NCBI RefSeq assembly: GCF_006376685.1
Contig: NZ_VEWL01000001.1
Location: forward strand, 287,869-351,868
Direction: 5' to 3'
Source of the DNA: Ochrobactrum teleogrylli
GTDB lineage: Bacteria; Pseudomonadota; Alphaproteobacteria; Rhizobiales; Rhizobiaceae
Length of the DNA: 64,000 nucleotides
Every line of letters begins with the position of its first letter. The first letter of the stretch is position 1. This document shows, piece after piece, positions 23,856-33,461 of this stretch. Under the pieces are notes generated by a model, which saw only the letters and a program-made list of their open reading frames with translations, made no database searches and had not been told where the DNA came from. The position numbers and the translations under genes were made by a program.

Positions 23856-26588
23856 ATGGCCAGTTGGAAATATGACCGTACTCCCGCTAACCATATGAAA
23901 TCCGTGACTGTGCAAGGCGTATTGAGCCGGGCTTTTCCATCGCTGGCGCTTGCGGGATTGACGACACTCGCCGGAACAGCCTTTCCGGAATTTGCAGAAG
24001 CAGCGTGCTTCAATGTCACGCGCGCAATAGCGATCACCGGTTCCAGCACGGCGGAAGGCCAGCCGGACGAGGGCGAAACCATTACCTGCGATGCGACTGC
24101 GCCCAACCCTTTCACTTATGGCGTTATCGCGACCACGGGACAAGACTACATCACTGTGACGATCGGTGCGGGCACGATCATCGATGCGCTGGGTTCCGGC
24201 GTTTTGCTCGACGATTACGCCAATGCCGTCAACAACGGAACCATCACGACGACCTCGCTGAACGGCTTCGGCATGTCGAAGCAGTATATGGGGGAACTGG
24301 CCAATAACGGTACGATTGAGACGTCCAGCCAGACGGCGCATGGTATGCGCTCGTTGGGCGGCTTCGGGTTTCTGACCAATACGGGCACAGTCAGCGTCAG
24401 CGGCCTGAATGCCTATGGCGTCCTGGCGGGCGTCAATGAAACCGTCGTCAACTCCGGCACGATTTCGGCCACCGGCGATGGCGGCAATGGCGTCTATATG
24501 CTCGGCGGCACAGTCCTAACGAACACCGAAACGGGCGTGATCACCAGCACTTTGGCCACCGGTGTTCTCGGCGCCGGCAGCCGCTATACCGTGAGCAACG
24601 CCGGTATCATTACCGGCGGCAATGGCACGGCGATCAGTCTGGCGGGTGGTGTCAACACCATCAACGTGACGGGCGGTACCATAACGGGCGACGTGCTGAC
24701 GGGAGCCGGGGTCGACACGTTGAACTGGACCGGCGCCGGGACGATTGCCGGTGAAATTCATCTCAATGACGGCGATGACGTTGCCAATCTAACGAATCTG
24801 ACCAAAACGACTGTGCAGCCGACCACGCTACTTGATGGCGGTCTCGGCACGGACGCGCTCACGCTGACCAATGTGCAGACTGCACAGCCGGAGCGTTTCA
24901 TCAATTGGGAAAGCATCTCCCTGCTGTCCGGCTCGCAGCTCACCATGGGCGGTGACCTGACATTGGGTGACACGGCGACGGAAACCGGCACATTGACCAT
25001 CGACAGCACCAGCTCGGTTGTCGCCAGCGGGGGAAGCTATGCCATCTCGCCGAGTGTGGCGGGGACGGCCGTCGGCGTGACCAATGCAGGCCTGATCGAT
25101 CTGGACGCCGGTGGCACTTCAGTCGGCGACAGGCTCACCATCAACGGAAACTATATCGGTTCGGATGGCGAACTGCGCCTCAACACGACCTTGGGTAATG
25201 ACAGTTCCGCAACCGATATGCTGGTTGTGACCGGCGACACCGCAGGCAGCACGCTGGTCGATGTCCTCAATGTCAACGGGACTGGCGCCGTGACGACCGA
25301 AGGCATCAGGATCATCAGCGTCGATGGCGCTTCGGATGGTTCGTTTACGCTTCTGGGCGATTATGAGTTCGAGGGCGACCCTGCGGTCGTCGGCGGGGCT
25401 TATGCTTATCGGCTTTACAAGGGCGGTGTTTCGACGCCGAACGATGGCGACTGGTATCTCCGCTCGACAGTGAGTGCGGTGGAACCAGAACCCGAGCCGG
25501 AACCCGAACCGGGCAACCCGGAGCCGGAGCCAGAAGAGCCGGGCGAGGAATTGCCACTCTACCAGCCGGGCGTTCCTGTCTATGAAGCCTATCCGCAATT
25601 GCTGCTCGGCCTGAACGGTCTTCCAACCTTGCAGCAGCGCGTGGGCAACCGCTACTGGAGCCATGCCGGCAATGTCATGGTTGCCGAGGGGGCAGACCCG
25701 GTCGGCTCGCCTTATGCGTCGCCGCAGGAGGCAGGTGTCCTGATCGAAAACAACGGGATCTGGGGGCGTGTCGAAGGCGTGCATACCAGCATGGCGCCGC
25801 GCTTCTCCACCTCCCGCACGGATTACGATTTCAATACGTTCCGCATGCAGGCAGGGCTTGATGGTCTTTTCGTCGAGAATGAAAACGGCAAGCTGATCGG
25901 CGGGCTGACCGTGCATTACGTGCACGGCAAGGCCAGGACGCGGTCGATCTATGGCGACGGTGAAATATCGACCGATGGTTACGGTTTCGGGGGCACGCTG
26001 ACCTGGTATGGTGAGAACGGCTTCTATCTCGACGGACAGGCGCAGGCAACGTGGTATGATAGCGATCTGGAGTCCACGCTCGCGGGTTTCGACCTGACCA
26101 GCGGTAATAACGGCTTCGGTTATGCCCTGTCGCTCGAAAGCGGCAAGCGCATCATGCTGAACGAGCAATGGTCGGTGACGCCGCAGGCGCAACTGGTTTA
26201 TTCGAATGTCGATTTCGACAGCTTCAATGATGTCTTCGATGCTGAAGTCAGTCTCAACCGGGGTGACAGCCTGCAAGGCCGTCTCGGCTTGAGCCTCGAC
26301 CGCCAGAATTCGTGGTACAATGACAGGGGGTTGATCGACCGGACCTATGTGTACGGTATTGCCAATCTTTACTACGAGTTTCTGGATGGGACGAAAGTTG
26401 ACGTTTCGGGCGCCAGCTTTACCAGTCGCAATGATCGCTTCTGGGGCGGTATCGGTCTCGGTGGCAGCTATAACTGGGACAACGATAAATATTCGCTCTA
26501 TGGCGAAGGTTCGATCAACACCAGTCTGGCCAATTTCGGCGACAGCTACGCCTATAAGGGAACGGTCGGCTTCCGCGTGAAATGGTAG
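23856..26588 (+). CDS. Classical autotransporter (type Va) outer-membrane protein
   Basis: 910-residue surface protein that carries its own translocation barrel. An N-terminal signal of ~50 residues, longer than normal, ends near EFAEAA. The passenger (about residues 50-540) has imperfect repeats built on N-N/S-G-T-I (NNGTI, NNGTIE, NTGTVS, NSGTIS) spaced by ~22 residues, as in beta-helical AidA/pertactin-like passengers. A Pro/Glu repeat linker lies at about residues 543-566. The last ~280 residues are the autotransporter beta domain, starting around GIWGRVEGVH and ending in an aromatic residue (GFRVKW), as required for barrel assembly. ATG 23856 is chosen for its GGAG; 23784, 23814 and 23896 are alternatives. 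The likely role is adhesion or surface interaction. No processing protease is visible nearby. Confidence 0.88.
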   Translation: MASWKYDRTPANHMKSVTVQGVLSRAFPSLALAGLTTLAGTAFPEFAEAACFNVTRAIAITGSSTAEGQPDEGETITCDATAPNPFTYGVIATTGQDYITVTIGAGTIIDALGSGVLLDDYANAVNNGTITTTSLNGFGMSKQYMGELANNGTIETSSQTAHGMRSLGGFGFLTNTGTVSVSGLNAYGVLAGVNETVVNSGTISATGDGGNGVYMLGGTVLTNTETGVITSTLATGVLGAGSRYTVSNAGIITGGNGTAISLAGGVNTINVTGGTITGDVLTGAGVDTLNWTGAGTIAGEIHLNDGDDVANLTNLTKTTVQPTTLLDGGLGTDALTLTNVQTAQPERFINWESISLLSGSQLTMGGDLTLGDTATETGTLTIDSTSSVVASGGSYAISPSVAGTAVGVTNAGLIDLDAGGTSVGDRLTINGNYIGSDGELRLNTTLGNDSSATDMLVVTGDTAGSTLVDVLNVNGTGAVTTEGIRIISVDGASDGSFTLLGDYEFEGDPAVVGGAYAYRLYKGGVSTPNDGDWYLRSTVSAVEPEPEPEPEPGNPEPEPEEPGEELPLYQPGVPVYEAYPQLLLGLNGLPTLQQRVGNRYWSHAGNVMVAEGADPVGSPYASPQEAGVLIENNGIWGRVEGVHTSMAPRFSTSRTDYDFNTFRMQAGLDGLFVENENGKLIGGLTVHYVHGKARTRSIYGDGEISTDGYGFGGTLTWYGENGFYLDGQAQATWYDSDLESTLAGFDLTSGNNGFGYALSLESGKRIMLNEQWSVTPQAQLVYSNVDFDSFNDVFDAEVSLNRGDSLQGRLGLSLDRQNSWYNDRGLIDRTYVYGIANLYYEFLDGTKVDVSGASFTSRNDRFWGGIGLGGSYNWDNDKYSLYGEGSINTSLANFGDSYAYKGTVGFRVKW

Positions 26589-26601
26589 GTCACGATATTG
26601 A

Positions 26602-26640
26602 AGGACTGCCGGTGATGTAATCGCCGGCAGTCCTGTTTTA
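26602..26640 (+). terminator. Terminator of the autotransporter gene
   Basis: AGGACTGCCGGTGAT (26602-26616) pairs with ATCGCCGGCAGTCCT (26620-26634) with one G-T pair and a three-base loop, followed by GTTTTA. Confidence 0.88.
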
Positions 26641-26790
26641 TGAGGTAATTGGTTTAGATTATTGACTTTAAATAATTATCGCGGCTCTGTGGCCTGCGCC
26701 GCAGCATTCCCTCAGTCGTATTTTCCATGATTTGCCAGCTCCGAATCCAACCAGGCCCGCGATGAAATTCGGCATTTTTGCAATTTCTTA

Positions 26791-26812
26791 TTGCAAATAA
26801 TTTGCAATTGCA
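26791..26812. promoter_or_regulatory. Mur-type (manganese) box in the sitABCD promoter
   Basis: TTGCAAAT-A-ATTTGCAA at 26791-26807 is a perfect 17-bp palindrome, overlapped by the second palindrome TGCAATTGCA (26803-26812). An isolated half site TTGCAAAT recurs at 26888-26895. A possible -10 box TATAAG at 26816-26821 places the palindrome over the -35 region. The TGCAA inverted pattern is what is known for Mur, the Fur-family manganese regulator of Rhizobiales that represses sitABCD. No other gene-like content was seen in 26641-26921. Confidence 0.8.
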
Positions 26813-26921
26813 GAATATAAGCAGTCAACAGGGCTATACCCAAAATTGCAGGCCGGTTCGAACTGCGGTGGACAGTCCAACTATCAGTTGCAAATAAGTC
26901 CTAATAGCAGAAGGATGCGAA

Positions 26922-27848
26922 ATGCTGAACAAGGTGAGACGAACTTTCCTGAAGGCAGCGACCGGAGCAGCATTGGCGGCAATATTGACCGCGATGTTTG
27001 CAATAGCTCCGGCTGGCGCACAGGATAAATTCAAGGCGGTCACGACCTTCACCGTCATTGCCGACATTGCGCGCAACGTGGCGGGCGATGCGGCAATCGT
27101 TGAATCGATCACCAAGCCGGGCGCGGAAATCCATAATTATCAGCCGACACCCGGTGACATAAAGCGGGCGCAAGGTGCGCAGCTTGTTCTATGGAACGGG
27201 CTTAACCTCGAACTCTGGTTCGAAAAGTTCTTTCGACACCTGAAGGACGTGCCGAGCGTTGTGGTGTCTGACGGCGTCGCTCCGATGGGCATTACGGAGG
27301 GACCGTATAGCGGCAAGCCTAACCCTCATGCCTGGATGTCGCCAACCGCCGCGCTGATCTATGTCGATAATATCCGCGATGCTTTCGTCAAATATGATCC
27401 GGCGAATGCCGCCACCTACACGGCAAATGCAGACGCCTATAAGCAGAAGATCCGCGCTGCAATCGAGCCGATCAAGGCGAAACTCGCCGCTGTTCCCGAG
27501 GACAAGCGTTGGCTCGTTTCGAGCGAAGGGGCGTTTTCTTATCTCGCGCGCGATTTCGGTCTGAAAGAGCTCTATCTTTGGCCGATCAATGCGGACCAGC
27601 AAGGCACGCCGCAGCAGGTGCGCAAGGTCATCGATGCCGTGCGCAAGAACGGCATTACCGTTGTCTTTTCCGAAAGCACGATTTCGCCAGCGCCAGCCGA
27701 GCAGGTGGCCCGCGAAACCGGGGCCCGCTATGGCGGCGTGCTTTACGTGGATTCCCTGACCGACAAGGACGGCCCGGTGCCGACCTATATCGACCTCTTG
27801 CGCGTCACCTCCGACACAATCGTCAAGGGACTGGCTGATCCGTCCTGA
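26922..27848 (+). CDS. sitA: Manganese/iron ABC transporter binding protein
   Basis: 308-residue metal-binding receptor of cluster A-I (ZnuA/MntC/SitA fold). The signal peptide covers residues 1-33 and ends APAGAQ. Metal ligands are visible: His in EIHNYQPTP (about residue 69), His in NPHAWMSP (about 131), Glu in SSEGAFSYLARDFGL and Asp in VDSLTDKDGPVPTYIDL. LYLWPINADQQGTP is a hallmark of the SitA/MntA branch rather than the zinc branch, and there is no His-rich loop. AAGGAT precedes ATG 26922. It heads sitABCD under a Mur-type box, so manganese is the likely main substrate with ferrous iron as second. A GC hairpin follows the gene. Confidence 0.93.
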   Translation: MLNKVRRTFLKAATGAALAAILTAMFAIAPAGAQDKFKAVTTFTVIADIARNVAGDAAIVESITKPGAEIHNYQPTPGDIKRAQGAQLVLWNGLNLELWFEKFFRHLKDVPSVVVSDGVAPMGITEGPYSGKPNPHAWMSPTAALIYVDNIRDAFVKYDPANAATYTANADAYKQKIRAAIEPIKAKLAAVPEDKRWLVSSEGAFSYLARDFGLKELYLWPINADQQGTPQQVRKVIDAVRKNGITVVFSESTISPAPAEQVARETGARYGGVLYVDSLTDKDGPVPTYIDLLRVTSDTIVKGLADPS

Positions 27849-27864
27849 TCCCTACAAATCTGGT

Positions 27865-27883
27865 GCCCGCCATCGTGGCGGGC
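27865..27883 (+). repeat. Intercistronic hairpin between sitA and sitB
   Basis: GCCCGCC (27865-27871), loop ATCGT, GGCGGGC (27877-27883); no T run follows. Placed like the hairpins after other binding-protein genes in this window. Confidence 0.7.
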
Positions 27884-27914
27884 GCGCATTCGATCCTGAT
27901 GAAAGAGATATCCG

Positions 27915-28820
27915 ATGAATGCTCAACCCGACTGGCAGAGCCATTTCGGTTCCGGTTCTGAAGATGGCGGCATTTCCGTCGATGGCGCTACCGTCACCTA
28001 TCGCAACGGTCTGACTGCCTTGCGCGACGCAAGTTTTCGCATCCCGACCGGCACAATTGCCGCTCTTGTCGGCGTCAACGGGTCGGGCAAATCAACCTTG
28101 TTCAAGGCGATCATGGGGTTTGTGCGTCTTGCGCGCGGCTCGATCCGGGTGCTGGGCATGACGGTTGACGAAGCCTTGCGCAAGAATCTCGTCGCCTATG
28201 TGCCGCAATCGGAAGAGGTGGACTGGAATTTTCCCGTTCTGGTTGAGGATGTGGTGATGATGGGCCGCTATGGCCATATGGGCATGATGCGGAGACCAAA
28301 GGCTGTCGATCATGAAGCGGTGGCCAATGCGCTTGCCCGCGTCAATATGAGCGAGTTTCGCAAGCGGCAGATCGGCGAGCTTTCGGGCGGGCAGAAGAAG
28401 CGCGTTTTCCTTGCCCGTGCGCTGGCGCAGGACGGTCGCGTGATCCTGCTGGACGAGCCGTTTACGGGGGTCGACGTCAAGACGGAGGAGCAGATCATCA
28501 CGCTGTTGCGCGAGTTGCGCGATGAAGGCCGAGTGATGCTGGTCTCAACGCATAACTTGGGTTCCGTGCCGGAGTTCTGCGACCGCACCATCCTGATAAA
28601 AGGCACGGTGCTGGCCTATGGGATGACGGCTGAGACATTCACCCAGAAAAATCTGGAAAAGACCTTTGGTGGCGTTCTGCGGCATTTCGTATTGAACGGA
28701 CCGCAAGGCGAGGCTTCCGCCTCGATAGGCGTTATCAGCGACGATGAACGCCCGCTGATCTTGCAGGGCGGCAAGACTGCCATTCGCAACAGCGGCGATG
28801 GAGAAGGAGGGCAGGAATGA
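27915..28820 (+). CDS. sitB: Manganese/iron ABC transporter ATPase
   Basis: 301-residue ATPase. After a ~15-residue polar N-terminus comes the nucleotide-binding domain: Walker [11 protein letters not shown]-loop [14 protein letters not shown] (the EVDW type is characteristic of manganese/iron importers), signature [17 protein letters not shown], Walker [12 protein letters not shown] and the H-loop [13 protein letters not shown] ~50-residue tail follows the domain, as in SitB proteins. The stop overlaps the sitC start by four bases. The ribosome site (AAAGAGA) is modest. Confidence 0.92.
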   Translation: MNAQPDWQSHFGSGSEDGGISVDGATVTYRNGLTALRDASFRIPTGTIAALVGVNGSGKSTLFKAIMGFVRLARGSIRVLGMTVDEALRKNLVAYVPQSEEVDWNFPVLVEDVVMMGRYGHMGMMRRPKAVDHEAVANALARVNMSEFRKRQIGELSGGQKKRVFLARALAQDGRVILLDEPFTGVDVKTEEQIITLLRELRDEGRVMLVSTHNLGSVPEFCDRTILIKGTVLAYGMTAETFTQKNLEKTFGGVLRHFVLNGPQGEASASIGVISDDERPLILQGGKTAIRNSGDGEGGQE

Positions 28821-29683
28821 TGGAAACACTCCTGCAGCCATTCACCTATAGCTATATGCTGGATGCGATGTGGGTGTCGGCACTGGTCGGCGGCGTCTGC
28901 GCTTTCCTGTCCTGTTATCTGATGCTGAAAGGCTGGTCGCTGATCGGCGATGCCCTGTCCCATTCCATCGTTCCCGGCGTCGCAGGCGCCTATATGCTGG
29001 GGCTGCCGTTTTCCATAGGCGCGTTCTTTTCGGGCGGGCTGGCGGCAGGCGCCATGCTGTTTTTGAACCAGCGAACCAAGCTGAAGGAAGACGCCATTAT
29101 CGGCCTGATCTTCTCAGGCTTTTTCGGTCTCGGCTTGTTCATGGTGTCGATCTCGCCGACCTCGGTAAACATCCAGACCATCGTGCTCGGCAATATTCTG
29201 GCGATCACGCCTGGCGACAAGCTGCAGCTCGGGATTATCGGCTTCGTGTCGCTCGCCCTTCTGCTCGTCAAATGGAAAGACCTCATGGTCACATTCTTCG
29301 ACGAGACCCACGCACGTTCAATTGGCCTTAATCCGACCGCGCTGAAGATCATGTTCTTCACGCTTCTCTCGGCATCGACGGTGGCGGCGCTCCAGACGGT
29401 AGGCGCCTTCCTCGTCATCTGCATGGTGGTGACACCGGGAGCCACAGCCTATCTGCTGACGGATCGGTTTCCGCGACTGCTGGTCATCGCCGTGATAATC
29501 GGCGCTGCCACGAGTTTCGTCGGCGCCTATGCGAGTTATTTTCTCGATGGCGCGACGGGTGGCATCATTGTCGTGTTGCAGACGGCGATTTTCCTGAGCG
29601 CATTTTTCTTCGCACCCAAGCATGGCATGATTGCCAGCCGACGCCGCGCCGCCAGGACGCAGGCCATGGAGGCGTCGCAGTGA
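28817..29683 (+). CDS. sitC: Manganese/iron ABC transporter permease
   Basis: 288-residue ABC-3 family permease with about eight hydrophobic segments. Family landmarks are [28 protein letters not shown] in the first third, [13 protein letters not shown], and [20 protein letters not shown], which forms the ATPase contact. GGAGAAGGAGGG gives it a strong ribosome site inside the end of sitB (ATGA overlap). It pairs with SitD to form a heterodimeric channel. Confidence 0.92.
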   Translation: MMETLLQPFTYSYMLDAMWVSALVGGVCAFLSCYLMLKGWSLIGDALSHSIVPGVAGAYMLGLPFSIGAFFSGGLAAGAMLFLNQRTKLKEDAIIGLIFSGFFGLGLFMVSISPTSVNIQTIVLGNILAITPGDKLQLGIIGFVSLALLLVKWKDLMVTFFDETHARSIGLNPTALKIMFFTLLSASTVAALQTVGAFLVICMVVTPGATAYLLTDRFPRLLVIAVIIGAATSFVGAYASYFLDGATGGIIVVLQTAIFLSAFFFAPKHGMIASRRRAARTQAMEASQ

Positions 29684-30525
29684 ACATTATCGACACGCTT
29701 CTTTCGCCATTCGAATTTCCATTCATGGTCAATGCACTGGTGATTTCCGTCACTGTCGCTGTTCCCATGGCGCTGTTATCCTGCTTTCTCGTTCTAAAAG
29801 GTTGGTCGCTGATGGGCGATGCAATCAGCCACGCGGTGTTTCCCGGTGTGGTGATCGCCTATGTCGTGGGCTTTCCCTATGCGGTCGGCGCTTTCGTTGC
29901 GGGCATGTTTTGCGCCATCGCGACCGGCTTTTTGAAGGATAACAGCCGCATAAAGCAGGATACGGTCATGGGCGTGGTGTTTTCCGGCATGTTCGGGCTG
30001 GGACTGGTGCTCTATGTCAAGGTCAGGCCGGATGTGCATCTCGACCATATTTTGTTCGGTGATATGCTGGGTGTTTCGTGGTTCGATATTGGACAGGCGG
30101 GGCTGATCGCGCTGTTCACCTCCGCGATCATCGGCGTAAAATGGAAAGACTTCCTTTTGCATGCCTTCGATCCCGCGCAGGCGAGGGCGGTGGGCCTTCG
30201 GGTCAATCTCCTGCATTACGGCCTGCTGAGCCTCATCTCGCTGACGATTGTGGGCGCGTTGCAGGCTGTCGGTATCATTCTCGCCATTGCGATGCTGATC
30301 GCGCCGGGGGCCATTGCATTTCTCCTGACGCGCAAGTTCAGCACCATGCTGGTTCTGGCCGCGGTCATCGCAGCGGCGGGTTCGTTCATCGGGGTTTATC
30401 TGTCGTTCTTCATCGACAGCGCTCCGGCACCCACAATTGTGCTTTTGCTTTCAATGACTTTCGCCGCAGCTTTCATCTATGCGACCCGCAAGGCGGCACG
30501 AAACGAGGCATCGGAGATCGCTTGA
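29680..30525 (+). CDS. sitD: Manganese/iron ABC transporter permease
   Basis: 281-residue second ABC-3 permease, clearly related to SitC: LLSCFLVLKGWSLMGDAISHAVFPGVVIAY aligns with the same stretch of SitC, as does DPAQARAVGLRVNLLHYGLLSL. The start is GTG 29680, overlapping the sitC stop (GTGA). It ends the transporter operon. No terminator separates it from the next gene, which starts 46 bp on. Confidence 0.92.
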   Translation: MNIIDTLLSPFEFPFMVNALVISVTVAVPMALLSCFLVLKGWSLMGDAISHAVFPGVVIAYVVGFPYAVGAFVAGMFCAIATGFLKDNSRIKQDTVMGVVFSGMFGLGLVLYVKVRPDVHLDHILFGDMLGVSWFDIGQAGLIALFTSAIIGVKWKDFLLHAFDPAQARAVGLRVNLLHYGLLSLISLTIVGALQAVGIILAIAMLIAPGAIAFLLTRKFSTMLVLAAVIAAAGSFIGVYLSFFIDSAPAPTIVLLLSMTFAAAFIYATRKAARNEASEIA

Positions 30526-30570
30526 TAACAAAGGCTTCTTCGAATCTCCCAATTTCTGCATAGTGGCGAG

Positions 30571-31383
30571 ATGAAGAAAGAAGCAACGGCATTGGCGATC
30601 TATCTGAAGCGCGGATTATCCACTGTGGCCATGATGCTCGTGGCGGCGATGTCCTGTCCTGCTCAGGCACAGGAACCGGGCAAGCCCGGCATTTGCGAGG
30701 CGGATAGTTTCGAGAATACGAAATATATCATCTGCAAGCCGGAAAACGGTGTCGCCGGGCTGCGGCTGTTCTGGAAAGGGGCCGACGACAATCCCTATCG
30801 GACATTCTCCAGCGCTGCCAAGGCCGTCAGCGACGATGGCCGCAGACTGGTTTTCGCGATGAATGCCGGAATGTACGGGCAGGATTTTGCGCCGATAGGC
30901 CTTTATATTGAGAACGGACAGGAACTGCGCCCCGCCAACAGGCAGAAAGGCGAAAGTGCAGGCGGTCCTGTGCCAAATTTCTACAAGAGGCCGAATGGTG
31001 TTTTCTTCTGGGACGACAAGGCGGCGGGAATTCTTCCGACCGATACGTTTTTGAAACGCCGACCAAAGGTGAGTTTTGCCACCCAGTCAGGCCCCATGCT
31101 GGTCATCCGCAACAAATTGCATCCGGCCTTTATTGCCGGCTCGACGGACCGCACACGCCGCAGCGGCGTCGGTGTCTGCGAAAATGGCGCTGTGCGCTTT
31201 GCCATCAGCGAAGACCCGGTGAATTTTCATGATTTTGCGCGCATGTTTCGCGACCATCTGAAATGCCCGAATGCGCTGTTTCTCGATGGTGGAAACGGCA
31301 CAGGCATTTATGATCCTGCCATGGGCCGCAACGACATATCCTGGCATGGCGGCTTTGGTCCGATTGTCGGCATCGTGGAATAG
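30571..31383 (+). CDS. Secreted phosphodiester-glycosidase-family protein (NAGPA domain)
   Basis: 270-residue exported protein with a signal peptide ending near residue 34 (AAMSCPAQAQ). The domain from ~residue 80 carries the pattern FAMNAGMYGQDFAPIGLYIENG, then ATQSGPMLV and DHLKCPNALFLDGGNGTGIY, matching the phosphodiester glycosidase (NAGPA/DUF2233) family, whose eukaryotic member removes GlcNAc from phosphodiesters. The bacterial members have no agreed substrate. Four cysteines of the mature protein could form disulfides. It starts 46 bp after sitD on the same strand, so it may be co-transcribed under Mur control (inference), although a role in metal supply is not known. Confidence 0.82.
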   Translation: MKKEATALAIYLKRGLSTVAMMLVAAMSCPAQAQEPGKPGICEADSFENTKYIICKPENGVAGLRLFWKGADDNPYRTFSSAAKAVSDDGRRLVFAMNAGMYGQDFAPIGLYIENGQELRPANRQKGESAGGPVPNFYKRPNGVFFWDDKAAGILPTDTFLKRRPKVSFATQSGPMLVIRNKLHPAFIAGSTDRTRRSGVGVCENGAVRFAISEDPVNFHDFARMFRDHLKCPNALFLDGGNGTGIYDPAMGRNDISWHGGFGPIVGIVE

Positions 31384-31397
31384 CGCTTGCCGCTGCG

Positions 31398-32294
31398 TCA
31401 GCTGTTGTCGGGCGTCTCGATCAGTTCCATGGCAAGCGCTCGCGCCGTGTCGGAAATATCGGGATTGAAAACCAGCCAATAGCCGTTTTCGCTCGTTAGC
31501 GATTGGTCGCAGGCGTGTACGAGTTGTCCGCGTTGCACTGCGCCATCAATCAGCCCGGCCCAGCCAAGCGCGACGCCCTGATCGGCAATCGCCGCCTCAA
31601 TCACCAGATTATAGGTATTGAAGACGAGACCGTAATTGCCGTCATCGATCTCCTCGCCGATGGCATTTAGCCACGATTGCCAGGTGAACCAGCGATCACC
31701 CTGCAAGGTGTCGAGATGCAGAAGCGAGGCAGCACCAAGCCCCTTACCGGAGGGAAAGCCGCCGGATTTTTCGAGAAAAGCGGGCGAGCAGACCGGCACA
31801 ACCTTTTCGCTGATGAAGGGGACGGAGCCTTTTTGAAAATCATTGCGCGCGCCAAACAGGATTGCGATGTCTGCCTCGCGATAGTCGAGCGGCTGCAGCA
31901 TGGAGGATGCCGTGATGCGCACATCCACCTCGGGATGTTTCGGTCTGAATTGCGCCACCCGCGGCATCAGCCAGAAAGTGGCAAAGCCGTAATCGGTTGC
32001 AATCCGCAAACCGGGGGAGCGCTGCCTGCGCCTGATCTGCTGCACGGCGTCCTCTATCCCATCCAGACCGGCGCGCACCGCTTCATAGAGGATTCGTCCA
32101 TCGGGCAAAATTTCAACGCCACGCGCCCGCCTTGCAAACAGCGCAACACCCAAACGGTCTTCCATGCGTTTTATTTGATAGCTGACGGCAGGTTGCGTCA
32201 TGCCGAGTTCACGCGCCGCAAGGGTTAGATTTTCCAAACGTCCGACCGCTTCGAAAACGCCAAGGCTGCCAAGATCCCAGGATGGAGAAACCAT
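31398..32294 (-). CDS. LysR-family regulator of choline-O-sulfate use
   Basis: 298-residue LysR-type regulator, GcvA-like branch. Residues 12-70 are the winged helix-turn-helix: LGVFEAVGRLENLTLAARELGMTQPAVSYQIKRMEDRLG. The remaining ~210 residues are the two-lobe effector domain. It is divergently placed from choX, with betC behind choX; this order (regulator, choline-binding protein, choline sulfatase) is known for the choline sulfate utilisation regulator family. It probably activates choX-betC in response to choline-O-sulfate or choline (inference). It ends convergent with the phosphodiester-glycosidase gene only 14 bp away. Confidence 0.88.
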   Translation of the reverse strand: MVSPSWDLGSLGVFEAVGRLENLTLAARELGMTQPAVSYQIKRMEDRLGVALFARRARGVEILPDGRILYEAVRAGLDGIEDAVQQIRRRQRSPGLRIATDYGFATFWLMPRVAQFRPKHPEVDVRITASSMLQPLDYREADIAILFGARNDFQKGSVPFISEKVVPVCSPAFLEKSGGFPSGKGLGAASLLHLDTLQGDRWFTWQSWLNAIGEEIDDGNYGLVFNTYNLVIEAAIADQGVALGWAGLIDGAVQRGQLVHACDQSLTSENGYWLVFNPDISDTARALAMELIETPDNS

Positions 32295-32434
32295 AAAGAA
32301 CCTTTATATCTCCAATAAAAAATGAATGGGTTTTTCCTTAGCGTAAATGGTGTTTTCCTGAAAGTCGAAATGCAAGCCATAACGGCTTTTGATTGTACGA
32401 GATGCGGAATGCATCCATCAAGGAGGGGTCACCG

Positions 32435-33379
32435 ATGCGCTATTTGAAGACGACTGCGCTGGCGTTTGCGGCGTTCACCGGGCTGGCGGGAACGGCTTAT
32501 GCTGCCGATCCGGCTGCATGCGAAACCATCCGCCTGTCCGATCCGGGCTGGACAGATATCACCTCGACCAATTCCATCGCGAGCGTGCTGCTGACGGGGC
32601 TTGGCTATAAGCCCGATGTGAAGACGATGTCTGTGCCGATTGGCTATGAGGCCCTGAAGACTGGCAATCTCGACGTCTTCCTCGGCAACTGGATGCCCGC
32701 TCAGCAGAAATTCCGCGACGATCTCGACAAGGCCAAAGCAGCCGAAGTGATCGTCAAGAATCTTGAAGGTGCGAAGTTCACGCTCGCAGTGCCGGATTAT
32801 GTCGCAAGCGAAGGCATCAAGGATTTTGCCGATCTTGCCGCGCAGGGCGATAAATTCGGCAAGGAGATTTACGGTATTGAGCCCGGCGCTCCCGCCAACC
32901 AGAATATCCAGAAGATCATTGAAGACCCGAAATTCAAGCTCGACGGCTGGAAGATCGTGGAATCCAGCGAGCAGGCCATGCTGGCGCAGGTAGACCGCAA
33001 GAACAAGGACAAGGGCTGGGTGGTGTTTCTCGCCTGGGCGCCGCATCCGATGAACACCAAACTGAAGATTGAATATTTATCGGGCGGCGATGATTATTTC
33101 GGTCCGAACTATGGTGGCGCCGAAGTTTACACGCTGGCCCGCACCGGCTGGTCGGCGAATTGCCCGAACGCTGCAACCTTTTTCAAGAACCTTACCTTCA
33201 CCGTCGACATTGAAAACGAGCTGATGGGCAAGATTCTGGACGACGGTGCGGAAGGCCCTGCGGCTGCGAAGGAATGGTTGAAAGCTAATCCTGAGCAGAT
33301 CGACAAGTGGCTGGCAGGCGTAACGACGCTGAAGGGCGAACCCGGCGCTGCTGCCGTCAAGGCAAGCATCGGCCTCTGA
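32435..33379 (+). CDS. choX: Choline (choline-sulfate) ABC transporter binding protein
   Basis: 314-residue periplasmic receptor of the OpuAC/ProX-like class. Signal peptide of 23 residues ending TAYA. Mature landmarks are IRLSDPGWTDITSTNSIASVLLTGLGY, SVPIGYEALKTGNLDVFLGNWMP, EPGAPANQNIQ and VVFLAWAPHPMNTK, which match ChoX of Sinorhizobium; the aromatic residues W29-type and Y/W later in the chain form the choline-binding box in that protein. ATG 32435 has AAGGAGGGG upstream. No choW/choV is present in the window, so the permease and ATPase are encoded elsewhere. A perfect hairpin follows before betC. Confidence 0.92.
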   Translation: MRYLKTTALAFAAFTGLAGTAYAADPAACETIRLSDPGWTDITSTNSIASVLLTGLGYKPDVKTMSVPIGYEALKTGNLDVFLGNWMPAQQKFRDDLDKAKAAEVIVKNLEGAKFTLAVPDYVASEGIKDFADLAAQGDKFGKEIYGIEPGAPANQNIQKIIEDPKFKLDGWKIVESSEQAMLAQVDRKNKDKGWVVFLAWAPHPMNTKLKIEYLSGGDDYFGPNYGGAEVYTLARTGWSANCPNAATFFKNLTFTVDIENELMGKILDDGAEGPAAAKEWLKANPEQIDKWLAGVTTLKGEPGAAAVKASIGL

Positions 33380-33402
33380 TCGTCAGACGCAAAAGACTAT
33401 AA

Positions 33403-33424
33403 GGCGGGCATTTCTATGCCCGCC
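33403..33424 (+). repeat. Intercistronic hairpin between choX and betC
   Basis: GGCGGGCAT (33403-33411) pairs perfectly with ATGCCCGCC (33416-33424), loop TTCT, followed by ATTTCGCGTTT. A weak terminator or RNA-stabilising element. Confidence 0.75.
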
Positions 33425-33461
33425 ATTTCGCGTTTCACTTATGCCAAATGGTTCTGCACAG

